DNA of 7,287 nt from Saprospiraceae bacterium (GTDB taxonomy: Bacteria; Bacteroidota; Bacteroidia; Chitinophagales; Saprospiraceae): NCBI GenBank assembly GCA_020528935.1, contig JAJDFU010000549.1:1-7287 (forward strand), given 5' to 3'. Shown one piece after another: positions 1 through 4,993 of this stretch. A program made the position numbers and the translations under genes. The notes under the pieces are model-generated. The model worked only from the letters and a program-made list of their open reading frames with translations. It had not been told where the DNA came from and searched no databases. The first letter of the stretch is position 1. Every line of letters starts with the position of its first letter.

Positions 1-48
1 GGTGAGAAAAAGCAAGGCAAAGACGGACGTCATGGCGATTCGGAGCAT
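1..48 (-). CDS. N-terminus of an exported protein (partial, runs off the window)
   Basis: Sixteen codons are visible, reading MLRIAMTSVFALLFLT on the minus strand and open to position 1. The short basic start (Arg3) followed by a run of hydrophobic residues looks like the front of a signal peptide, so the product is probably exported or a lipoprotein. No further in-frame ATG lies upstream back to position 90. An internal ATG at codon 6 (start at 33) is a possible alternative. There is no Shine-Dalgarno sequence, as is common in Bacteroidota. Nothing can be said about function because the mature part lies outside the window. The call rests only on frame, signal-like composition and position downstream of a terminator. 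Confidence 0.5.
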   Translation of the reverse strand, partial: MLRIAMTSVFALLFLT

Positions 49-78
49 AGAGCAGCGTTTGGGATGCTTTTGAAAAAC

Positions 79-107
79 GAAGCTTAAAAATATAACCTTT
101 CTCCAAA
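79..107 (-). promoter_or_regulatory. Weak promoter candidate for the partial exported gene
   Basis: On the minus strand TTTG (107-104) is followed after 17 nt by TAAGCTTC (86-79), which matches TAnnTTTG at four of six fixed bases. A better -7 match, TATATTTT (94-87), overlaps the spacer but has no -33 element at a sensible distance. Transcription would begin near 72, about 24 nt before the ATG at 48. This is a consensus match only. Confidence 0.25.
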
Positions 108-144
108 TAAAGCAGGCGTTTCTGCTTGCCTCGGAGGATCAGGG

Positions 145-197
145 CGGTTTTCCGGATAAAATGCCAACCGAAAAAGGGCATTTTATCCGGAAAACCG
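145..197. repeat. Perfect 21-bp inverted repeat with an 11-nt spacer
   Basis: Bases 145-165 are the exact reverse complement of 177-197, with spacer 166-176 (AACCGAAAAAG). The arms contain CGGTTTTCC and GGATAAAATGCC. G144 and T198 could add a G-U pair in RNA. Neither strand has a T-tract directly after the stem, so it is not a standard intrinsic terminator. A 21-bp stem without a mismatch is longer than ordinary transcription signals. A palindromic extragenic element, a remnant of a mobile element's ends, a protein-binding palindrome and an RNase III-type processing hairpin all remain possible. Confidence 0.85.
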
Positions 198-238
198 TAA
201 ATAAACAAGGGGCAAGTTATTGCTCCGCCGAGACTCCG

Positions 239-260
239 GGTGTAGAATTTGTTCTACACC
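239..260. repeat. Perfect 9-bp inverted repeat (GGTGTAGAA / TTCTACACC)
   Basis: GGTGTAGAA at 239-247 and TTCTACACC at 252-260 are exact reverse complements around a TTTG spacer. It lies directly beyond the T-tract of the terminator at 261-298 as read on the minus strand. Its right arm shares ACC (258-260) with the outer stem of that terminator, so the two hairpins could compete. It may be a second part of the termination signal or an operator-like palindrome. Confidence 0.7.
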
Positions 261-298
261 AAAAAAGATGCCTCCACAGCGGAAGCATCCCATTTGGT
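261..298 (-). terminator. Intrinsic terminator of the DUF4870 gene, possibly bidirectional
   Basis: Read on the minus strand, GATGCTTCC (289-281), loop GCTGT and GGAGGCATC (275-267) form a 9-bp stem with one G-U pair, followed by six T residues (266-261). An outer stem, ACCAAA with TTTGGT (293-298 with 258-263), extends it. On the plus strand the same outer stem is followed by a T run at 298-302, so it could also stop plus-strand transcription. It lies about 65 nt after the stop codon of the DUF4870 gene. Confidence 0.8.
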
Positions 299-363
299 TT
301 TTCGGGGCTCATCCGGCCAAAAAGCTCCCGTTCCAGGCGGCATTTCAATCCTTAAGGCCGGAA

Positions 364-735
364 TCACTTGATAAAGGAAATGGCAAAGGGATACTTGTAA
401 AACTCGCCCTTGTTGGCCGCTACGGCCGCCAGTACCATAAAGATCACGCTGAGCACGAAAATGATCCCCAGCAGAACGATGCCCACCACGACAAAGACCA
501 GAATGCCGGCTATCAGGTAGGCCACCATCAACGTGATCTGGAAATTGAGCGCTTCTTTGCCGTGATAATCCACAAATGAAGACTTGTCCTTTTGGGTCAG
601 CCAGATCACCAGGGGAGCGATGATATTGCCGAGCGGGATGACAAAACCGATAAAACCGCCGAGGTGGGCGAGCATACCGTACAGGCGTTCGTCCTGTTCG
701 GACAGTTGCTGCGGAGAGGTGGGTTGTTCTTCCAT
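364..735 (-). CDS. DUF4870 family small membrane protein
   Basis: The product has 123 residues. A polar N-terminus (1-15) precedes the family's typical opening, DERLYGMLAHLGGF (15-28). A first hydrophobic segment follows (about 25-47, ending in the APLVIWL stretch). The polar turn QKDKSSFVDYHGKEALNFQ (48-66) is the most diagnostic DUF4870 (Tic20-like) motif. Two more hydrophobic segments lie at about 67-87 and 88-108, and a short basic tail closes the protein. This fits a three-helix inner-membrane protein of full family length. The biochemical function of the family is unknown. The gene starts at the only sensible ATG, lacks a Shine-Dalgarno sequence, has its own promoter candidate at 768-799 and ends before a clear terminator, so it is probably a single-gene unit. 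Confidence 0.9.
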   Translation of the reverse strand: MEEQPTSPQQLSEQDERLYGMLAHLGGFIGFVIPLGNIIAPLVIWLTQKDKSSFVDYHGKEALNFQITLMVAYLIAGILVFVVVGIVLLGIIFVLSVIFMVLAAVAANKGEFYKYPFAISFIK

Positions 736-767
736 GTTACAAAGCGTTTGGTTGAATGATTACGGTT

Positions 768-799
768 GAAAAGTAATTCATTCCCCTGCGCGAATGCAA
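768..799 (-). promoter_or_regulatory. Promoter candidate for the DUF4870 gene
   Basis: On the minus strand TTG (799-797) is followed by a 21-nt spacer and TACTTTTC (775-768), which matches the Bacteroidota -7 element TAnnTTTG at five of six fixed bases. Transcription would start near 762, giving a leader of about 27 nt. Its position in the 96-bp gap after the Hint gene suggests the two minus-strand genes are transcribed separately. Confidence 0.5.
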
Positions 800-831
800 C
801 CTTATTCTACGAACAAAGCCTATTTCCAGAC

Positions 832-2037
832 CTAGTCGGGGGCCTGCTGATGCCCCATGCCACTGAGCAGGCCATTGGCCAGGATGATCCCGCCTTCGTC
901 CTGCCTCAGGCGCAGGGTAAGGGTAGTCCGGTGCTGAAGTGCCGGCGCAATCCGCACGAGGCGGTGCGCGGTGGGCGCTCCTTCTCCGTTCCGCCCGGCA
1001 AAGGTATCGCCCTCCCGGTAGGCGCGCTGTACAGGGTAGCCGTAGATGCGAGACCGGCCCGGATCGGCGCTGACCCAGCGACCGTCGGCAAGCAGGAAGG
1101 GGTGGGCGGCCGTAGCCGTAAGGGTTCGGCCGTCGGCAAAGGTGAGGATCAGGCAATTGCTGTGGGTGAACGCCCGTACCTCCGACACTGCAGCGGGCCC
1201 GGGCCGGCTCCGGAGGCTGGCCAGGTGCCAAACCGAATCGCCGGGCTCGAGCTGCTCGATGGGCTTTTCGCGGCCGTCGGCCAGGCGGATGGGAGTGCCT
1301 TCGGCCAGGCAGTGCACATCCAGCCCGTCGAAGAAGATCTCGGTAATGGCCGTGTCTTCGTATCGCTCGCCGGGATAGACCGACTCGATCTCGAAGCGAA
1401 GCCGTAGGTCCTGCCTGTTGCCCAGGCGACCCAGGGGTTCCGGCAGTGCGAATACCTGCTCGGCGCGCGTATCGGTCAGGTGCATGCGGGCCAAGGGTTT
1501 GCCGTTGACATGTAGCCGCAGCACCTTCACCCGGCTGTTGGCCCGCCAGGCCTTTTCGCTCTTTACATAACCGTTGTACACCTTGATGTGGGTGATGCGC
1601 GGGCTTTCAGGATGGAAGCGGTATTCCAGGTATTCGCCTTCACCCTGGCCGGCTGCGCCCTCCACCCAGGCATAGCGGAGGCTGAGGTCGTGGGCGTGGT
1701 AGCCCTCGTAGGTGTTTTTTCCCTGGGGTGCCAGAGCCGAAGAGGCCGTGACGGTATCGGGCCCGCCGGCGCAGTACCAGCTGCAGCCGTCGCCCACGAT
1801 GTCGTAAATGCCGGCGAAGGTCTCCCAGCGCCCGGCCAGTTCCCGCTCGGCCGCAGAGAGGTCGTCGAACGCGCGCGTTTCCAGCAGGTGTTTGGCCCGC
1901 TCGAACTCGCGCTGTACTTCCGTCCCCAACTTCGGGCTTTCCCCCAGAGTGGGGTAGAGGTCGGTCCAGGATTGGGCCTTTCCACCCGCAGGGAAAAGCA
2001 GATAACACAGGATGCTCAGGCCGGAGAGATACTTCAT
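832..2037 (-). CDS. Secreted protein with NADase-type F5/8-like domain fused to a C-terminal Hint domain
   Basis: The product has 401 residues from the chosen start. An in-frame ATG at 2055 adds six residues, but the likely promoter sits too close to that ATG, and MKYLSGLSILCYLLF is the cleaner signal peptide. In the 407-residue numbering, about 84-247 resemble the beta-sandwich found beside NAD glycohydrolases (NADase-type glycan-binding, F5/8 type C-like): YAWVEG (128-133), GEGEYLEYRF (138-147), IKVYNGYVKS (157-166), NSRVKVL (173-179), SVYPGERYEDTAITEI (225-240). At Cys249 a Hint domain starts at once: CLAEGTPI, then GREKPIEQLEPGD (261-273), the T-x-x-H motif TAAH (315-318) with HPF, and the closing strand GGIILANGLL (388-397). 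The nucleophile Cys and block-B His are present, but the usual final His-Asn is replaced by Ser-Gly. Self-cleavage at His248/Cys249, as in hedgehog-type Hint domains, is inferred and not shown. No NAD-cleaving enzyme domain is visible. Confidence 0.85.
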   Translation of the reverse strand: MKYLSGLSILCYLLFPAGGKAQSWTDLYPTLGESPKLGTEVQREFERAKHLLETRAFDDLSAAERELAGRWETFAGIYDIVGDGCSWYCAGGPDTVTASSALAPQGKNTYEGYHAHDLSLRYAWVEGAAGQGEGEYLEYRFHPESPRITHIKVYNGYVKSEKAWRANSRVKVLRLHVNGKPLARMHLTDTRAEQVFALPEPLGRLGNRQDLRLRFEIESVYPGERYEDTAITEIFFDGLDVHCLAEGTPIRLADGREKPIEQLEPGDSVWHLASLRSRPGPAAVSEVRAFTHSNCLILTFADGRTLTATAAHPFLLADGRWVSADPGRSRIYGYPVQRAYREGDTFAGRNGEGAPTAHRLVRIAPALQHRTTLTLRLRQDEGGIILANGLLSGMGHQQAPD

Positions 2038-2066
2038 GGCTTTGGACGTTTGCATTGGAAATTACG

Positions 2067-2095
2067 CAAATACAGCTATTCATGCGCTGTAATAA
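2067..2095 (-). promoter_or_regulatory. Promoter candidate for the Hint-domain gene
   Basis: On the minus strand TTA (2095-2093) is followed after 18 nt by TGTATTTG (2074-2067), a five-of-six match to TAnnTTTG. Transcription would begin near 2061. That leaves only a few bases before the ATG at 2055 but about 24 nt before the ATG at 2037, which favours the downstream start. Confidence 0.4.
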
Positions 2096-2132
2096 GGACC
2101 GGAAAGGCCGTTCGGGTATTGCGGTGTATATT

Positions 2133-2138
2133 GGAGGT
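2133..2138 (+). promoter_or_regulatory. Shine-Dalgarno-like site GGAGGT
   Basis: GGAGGT lies 9 nt before the ATG at 2148. It fixes that ATG, not the in-frame ATG at 2055, as the start of the small lipoprotein gene. No other gene start in the window has such a site at the usual distance, so it stands out for this type of organism. Confidence 0.55.
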
Positions 2139-2147
2139 CAAAAAAAC

Positions 2148-2522
2148 ATGCGAATCGCATTCCTTTTGGCCCTGGTTTTTCTCCTGGGTTTGGGCGTGTC
2201 CTGCACGCCGGCAGGGCCTCAGCAAAGCCAGATGGACAAGATCAAATTCGACCTGGACAAGATCAATGAGGACGGACTGCAGGGGCCGCCCGACGGCCTG
2301 CGCTCCCTGGCGTATGAGTTTTGCATACCCGAAGCGAAAAAGGCGGAGGTCGGCCGCATCGATCCGACCGTGCAGTTTTCCCGTTCGCCGGGACGCATCG
2401 GCTGCGGCGAGGGCGAACTCCTCTGTATCGGGGAGACGCATCAGGCGAACTACCGGGAGGTACTCGCCAAGCTGACGGCGCTCGACTACGTGCGCGAGAT
2501 CCGCGAGGCCCATTTCGAGTGA
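2148..2522 (+). CDS. Small cysteine-containing putative lipoprotein of unknown function
   Basis: The product has 124 residues. MRIAFLLALVFLLGLGVSC forms a signal peptide ending in a lipobox-like GVSC, with Cys19 as the candidate lipid-bearing residue. Gly at -3 is a weak lipobox position, so plain secretion is possible. A Gln/Pro-rich linker (20-29) follows, then an acidic and basic helix-like stretch (30-43). The compact domain carries LAYEFCIP (54-61), PGRIGC (81-86) and LCIGETH (92-98), then a predicted helix-strand end, EVLAKLTALDYVREI (104-118). The three further cysteines (59, 86, 93) could form a disulfide or bind a metal. From memory this pattern resembles small uncharacterised proteins seen mainly in cyanobacteria, but I cannot verify that here. 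The gene is divergent from the Hint gene (110 bp between starts) and convergent with the CotH-like gene. No function is assigned. Confidence 0.8.
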   Translation: MRIAFLLALVFLLGLGVSCTPAGPQQSQMDKIKFDLDKINEDGLQGPPDGLRSLAYEFCIPEAKKAEVGRIDPTVQFSRSPGRIGCGEGELLCIGETHQANYREVLAKLTALDYVREIREAHFE

Positions 2523-2523
2523 T

Positions 2524-2537
2524 CCGGGTTCGCCCGG
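2524..2537 (+). terminator. Weak hairpin directly after the lipoprotein stop codon
   Basis: CCGGG (2524-2528), loop TTCG and CCCGG (2533-2537) form a 5-bp GC stem one base after the TGA. Only a short GAAATTT follows, not a true T-tract. It may mark the 3' end of the plus-strand transcript. Confidence 0.3.
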
Positions 2538-2558
2538 GAAATTTACCGGAAAATACCG

Positions 2559-2585
2559 CCCGACCGCGAAGTGCGGCTTTTCGGG
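2559..2585. terminator. Possible shared terminator between convergent genes
   Basis: Two nested stems fit: CCCGA with TCGGG (2559-2563 and 2581-2585) around CCGC with GCGG (2564-2567 and 2573-2576), with a 5-nt loop and a 4-nt bulge. On the minus strand CGGTATTTT follows within a few bases. The element lies between the convergent lipoprotein and CotH-like genes, where a shared terminator is expected. The T-tract is weak on both strands. Confidence 0.35.
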
Positions 2586-2607
2586 GGCAATCCCTCCATT
2601 CCGGGTA

Positions 2608-3651
2608 TCAGAAGTGCGACCTGCCGGAGGAAGGCGCAACCTGCCCGGGAGCGCCGGAGTACAGCGATGCAGGCTGCCCGGATGGCGGCAACTGTTTCTC
2701 CAGCTTGCGGTAAAACTTTTCGATCCGCCGAAGGCACTGCCGTCGCGCTTTTTCATCCAGCAAGCGGTAGTTGTTCACGAGCTGCGCCAGGGCCTCCCGG
2801 TGGCGGTAAAAGTGTTGGGCTACGGGTTGGTCGGCGGCTGAAAGCTCGGGAAACGAAATGGGTTCTTCGACCTGGTAGGGCGCATTGACCATTTCCGAAA
2901 AGTCAAAATCGTACGGCACGAACAAAAGGTCTTCTTGCTGGTCTTCCTCGCGCTGGAGGATCTTGATATTGCGCTGCATGCGCAGCGACCAGTCGGCATT
3001 GCCGATCAGGTACTGAAACAGCTGGTTTATCTTTCTGGCCTGATCCTCGAAAGCCTCTTCCTGGTACCCGTAGCATTCGTCGCAGACTTCCATCCGGTAC
3101 CGTTCGGCCAGTTCGTCCTCATCTTCCAGCAAGATGCCGTAGCGCGCGAGCGGAGCACCGCCCTGATTGTCGATGTAGGTGATGTGCACCAGTTGGGTGC
3201 GAAAAGCATAGGGCGAGAGCTCCCGGTAGAGGAGGTAAACCAGGTGTTCGCGCATCACCAGTTCGTCGCCCAGGGGATCGCTCAGGCAGTGGGTGACCAA
3301 TTTCAGATCGTTGTGTCCGGCATAGCCGGCTTGCTTGATCTCCTTTTTGGGGTATTTGATCTTGATGGGCGGAAAATCGCAGACCCGGCGGCGGTACCGC
3401 CCCCGCGGGCGCAGCCGGATGTCCCAGGCGTGTTCTTCGCCGGCCCGGCCCTTGAACTGAATGCGGGCAGGCTGGTACGTATCCGTATTCTTATTGGCTA
3501 TGAATTGCTGGATATCCGTGGTCAGGGTGACTTCCAGCACTTCCTTGCCGTACATCTCGTCGAAGATGGTCGGCTGGGCCTGCAGCGAGGCGGGCCGGGC
3601 CGCAAGAAGAGCGATCAGCAGGAAAAAACAGGTTCGCGTGGTTCGGGGCAT
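2608..3651 (-). CDS. Exported CotH-kinase-like protein, paralogue A
   Basis: The product has 347 residues from the ATG at 3651. A longer in-frame start at 3870 would overlap the next gene and put the signal peptide in mid-protein. The signal peptide is about MPRTTRTCFFLLIALLAARPASLQA. Motifs shared with the neighbouring paralogue are IFDEMYG (29-35), RPRGRYRRRVCDFPPIKIKY (81-100), HNDLKLVTHC (113-122), MREHLVYLLYREL (133-145), YGILLEDEDELAER (171-184), QYLIGNADW (213-221) with Asn228, and VPYDFDFSEMVNAPY (245-259). The Asp220/Asn228 pair and the DFD at 248-250 resemble the catalytic loop and metal-binding motif of CotH-type secreted kinases; Lys117 and Glu135 could be the ATP-binding pair. 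Kinase activity is inferred. The last 27 residues are rich in Pro, Ser and Gly and differ from paralogue B. An export or surface role is likely; the substrate is unknown. Confidence 0.8.
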   Translation of the reverse strand: MPRTTRTCFFLLIALLAARPASLQAQPTIFDEMYGKEVLEVTLTTDIQQFIANKNTDTYQPARIQFKGRAGEEHAWDIRLRPRGRYRRRVCDFPPIKIKYPKKEIKQAGYAGHNDLKLVTHCLSDPLGDELVMREHLVYLLYRELSPYAFRTQLVHITYIDNQGGAPLARYGILLEDEDELAERYRMEVCDECYGYQEEAFEDQARKINQLFQYLIGNADWSLRMQRNIKILQREEDQQEDLLFVPYDFDFSEMVNAPYQVEEPISFPELSAADQPVAQHFYRHREALAQLVNNYRLLDEKARRQCLRRIEKFYRKLEKQLPPSGQPASLYSGAPGQVAPSSGRSHF

Positions 3652-3672
3652 GGTCGGTTTTTTTTGAAGGGA

Positions 3673-3704
3673 CAAGCTAGAGGGGGAGGAGTTGCAGTCC
3701 AAAA
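3673..3704 (-). promoter_or_regulatory. Promoter candidate for CotH-like paralogue A
   Basis: On the minus strand TTTG (3704-3701) is followed after 20 nt by TAGCTTGT (3680-3673), a four-of-six match to TAnnTTTG. A start near 3667 would give a leader of about 16 nt to the ATG at 3651. It suggests paralogue A can be transcribed independently of paralogue B, 139 bp upstream. No clear terminator is visible in that gap, so read-through is also possible. Confidence 0.4.
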
Positions 3705-3790
3705 GCCTTCGGCGAATCCTGCCCGGAAAACGATCAACGTGTCCGAAACACCTCCCTCCTGCTCGTTCGATCGCCCCGAAGAGAAAGGGC

Positions 3791-4834
3791 TCAAAACTTG
3801 TTTTCAATGGGATCGGCCTGTTCGACCATTTTGTAAAACGCTCGGGTATCCACCTCTTCGAAAAACCCATCCAGGTACTCTATGACCTCGACCTTGGAGC
3901 TGTCGGACAGCAGAAGACAGGACTGTACGGTTGCTTCCATTTGCCGGCGATTGTCTAAAAACTCCTGAACGATGGGGGCCAGTTGTTTCCTGGAAGCCGG
4001 TACGCCCCGGTACACGCGATCGGTCATTTTCTTCTGGCCGTGGGTCGGTTTGGCGTAGGCCTCGGCATTGACCAGGCCCGAAAAATCGAAATCGTAGGGC
4101 ACGCAGTGAAAGCGGTTTGCACTGGTATCTTTGAGCAGTTTCACGTTCTTGCCCAGAAAGAGGGCCCAGTCGGCATTGCCGATCATGTATTCAAAGAGCG
4201 AGGTCCGCATTGCGCAGTCCGGGTCGAGTTCTTCCTGCTTGAAGCCCATGCGTCCTTTGGACGGCTGCACGAGCTCCAGCCGTTCTGCCAGTTGATCGGT
4301 ATCTTCGATGAAGATGCCCAGTTGCTGTTCCTCCGCGCCGGTCTCCTGGTGCCGGTAGGTCACCGCTACGAGCTGTACCCGGAAAGCGCAATCGGTGAGT
4401 GTCTGCAGCAGTTGATAGGCCAGATACTCCCGCAGCAGGTATTCTTTTCCTTTCTCGCCGTAGATGCAATACCGCACCAGTTTGATGTCGTCGTGGGTGG
4501 ACAATCCCTTTCGGCGCAGCTTGCCTTTGCCGAAATCCAGCTTGAGAGGCGGGATCTCGCATCGCAATTGGCGATAAGCCCCCCGCTTTTCCAGGCGCAC
4601 CGGCCATTTTTCCGTTTCGCCCTCCGCATTTTGAAAAAGAATGAAGCCGGGAGTTTGCTGTTGCGTCCGGTGTTCCAGGCTGTCCCAATTCGCCATGATC
4701 ACCACCCCGGGAACCTGCTGGTCGCCCCGGTAGATCTGATCGAATATGCTGCTGGATTGGCTGCGGGCAAAACAAACGGAAAACGTGAAGAACAGGAGGA
4801 GTGCAGCGCCTTGCTGCAAAATGGGCCGGTGCAT
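3791..4834 (-). CDS. Exported CotH-kinase-like protein, paralogue B
   Basis: The product has 347 residues from the ATG at 4834. The in-frame ATG at 4903 is rejected because it lies inside a terminator hairpin and upstream of the promoter candidate. The signal peptide covers roughly 1-25 (MHRPILQQGAALLLFFTFSV, then CFARS). Shared motifs are SSIFDQIY (28-35), LEKRGAYRQLRCEIPPLKLD (81-100), HDDIKLVRYC (114-123), LLREYLAYQLL (133-143), LGIFIEDTDQLAER (172-185), YMIGNADW (216-223) with Asn230, and VPYDFDFSGLVNAEAYAKP (245-263), then DRVYRGVP (272-279). The Asp222/Asn230 pair and the DFD at 248-250 occupy the places expected for a CotH-like kinase fold, with Lys118 and Glu136 as the possible ATP-binding pair. 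B keeps the VYRG segment that A lacks and looks closer to the family standard. The pair arose by an old tandem duplication, judging by the low but colinear identity. Confidence 0.8.
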   Translation of the reverse strand: MHRPILQQGAALLLFFTFSVCFARSQSSSIFDQIYRGDQQVPGVVIMANWDSLEHRTQQQTPGFILFQNAEGETEKWPVRLEKRGAYRQLRCEIPPLKLDFGKGKLRRKGLSTHDDIKLVRYCIYGEKGKEYLLREYLAYQLLQTLTDCAFRVQLVAVTYRHQETGAEEQQLGIFIEDTDQLAERLELVQPSKGRMGFKQEELDPDCAMRTSLFEYMIGNADWALFLGKNVKLLKDTSANRFHCVPYDFDFSGLVNAEAYAKPTHGQKKMTDRVYRGVPASRKQLAPIVQEFLDNRRQMEATVQSCLLLSDSSKVEVIEYLDGFFEEVDTRAFYKMVEQADPIENKF

Positions 4835-4857
4835 GGGGGCTGGGGTTGTAATTCCCC

Positions 4858-4890
4858 GAAAAATAGCGTTTTTTAGAAAACCTTCTCCAA
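4858..4890 (-). promoter_or_regulatory. Promoter candidate for CotH-like paralogue B
   Basis: On the minus strand TTG (4890-4888) is followed after 22 nt by TATTTTTC (4865-4858), a five-of-six match to TAnnTTTG. Transcription would begin near 4852, leaving a leader of about 18 nt to the ATG at 4834. This supports the shorter protein start. Confidence 0.5.
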
Positions 4891-4891
4891 C

Positions 4892-4929
4892 AAAAAAACG
4901 CATCGCGGTAAATCCCTTGCCGCGATGCG
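4892..4929 (-). terminator. Strong intrinsic terminator facing paralogue B
   Basis: On the minus strand a 13-bp stem (4929-4917 with 4911-4899, containing CGCATCGCGG and CCGCGATGCG and one G-U pair) with a 5-nt loop is followed by seven T residues (4898-4892). It is a textbook intrinsic terminator in the minus direction only. It sits just upstream of the promoter of paralogue B, and no minus-strand gene that would need it is visible: the DNA behind it encodes mmuM on the plus strand. Confidence 0.8.
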
Positions 4930-4993
4930 CTTCAACTGGCTATTTAAGTATGCGGTAGTAGAACGCCGGGGAAAGGGGTCTATTTTGCGGGCA

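Larger units (their letters stand above)
49..363. other. Gene-free gap with a cluster of inverted repeats
   Basis: No convincing coding sequence lies here. The small ORFs starting at 161 and 220 on the plus strand run through the repeats and have no family resemblance or coding-like composition. The gap is more AT-rich than its surroundings. Beyond the three repeats listed separately, it holds a 6-bp hairpin (AAGCAG 110-115 with CTGCTT 122-127) and a 7-bp inverted repeat (TCCGGCC 312-318 with GGCCGGA 356-362, 37 nt apart). It separates the end of the DUF4870 gene from the start of the next minus-strand gene, so it probably combines a 3' end, a terminator and a promoter region. Confidence 0.6.

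Noticed and set aside
145..197. The 21-bp inverted repeat as an intrinsic terminator or CRISPR repeat
   Set aside because: There is no T-tract on either side, and the unit occurs only once in the window with no spacer-repeat periodicity.
766..1407. Plus-strand open frame of 213 codons opposite the Hint domain
   Set aside because: The antisense strand carries the ordered Hint blocks; this frame has no recognisable motif.
2055..2147. N-terminal extension of the small lipoprotein to the ATG at 2055
   Set aside because: It would place the signal peptide 31 residues inside the protein, while the ATG at 2148 has a GGAGGT site at a proper distance.
1588..2475. Plus-strand open frame of 295 codons crossing the Hint gene and the lipoprotein gene
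   Set aside because: It overlaps two genes with signal peptides and motifs on both strands and has no coherent composition of its own.
2037..2522. Toxin-immunity pair formed by the Hint protein and the divergent small lipoprotein
   Set aside because: Hint domains occur in some polymorphic toxins, but here the Hint is C-terminal with no toxin domain after it, and the small gene is divergent and exported, so the pairing is not supported.
3652..3870. N-terminal extension of CotH-like paralogue A to the ATG at 3870
   Set aside because: It would overlap the end of paralogue B, bury the signal peptide at residue 74 and include the promoter candidate.
2935..3885. Plus-strand open frame of 316 codons opposite CotH-like paralogue A
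   Set aside because: It is antisense to a protein with a signal peptide and motifs shared with its neighbour. The translation shows no domain and crosses the intergenic gap.
3983..4876. Plus-strand open frame of 297 codons opposite CotH-like paralogue B
   Set aside because: It is the antisense shadow of the conserved paralogue B, and similar frame relations occur opposite paralogue A.
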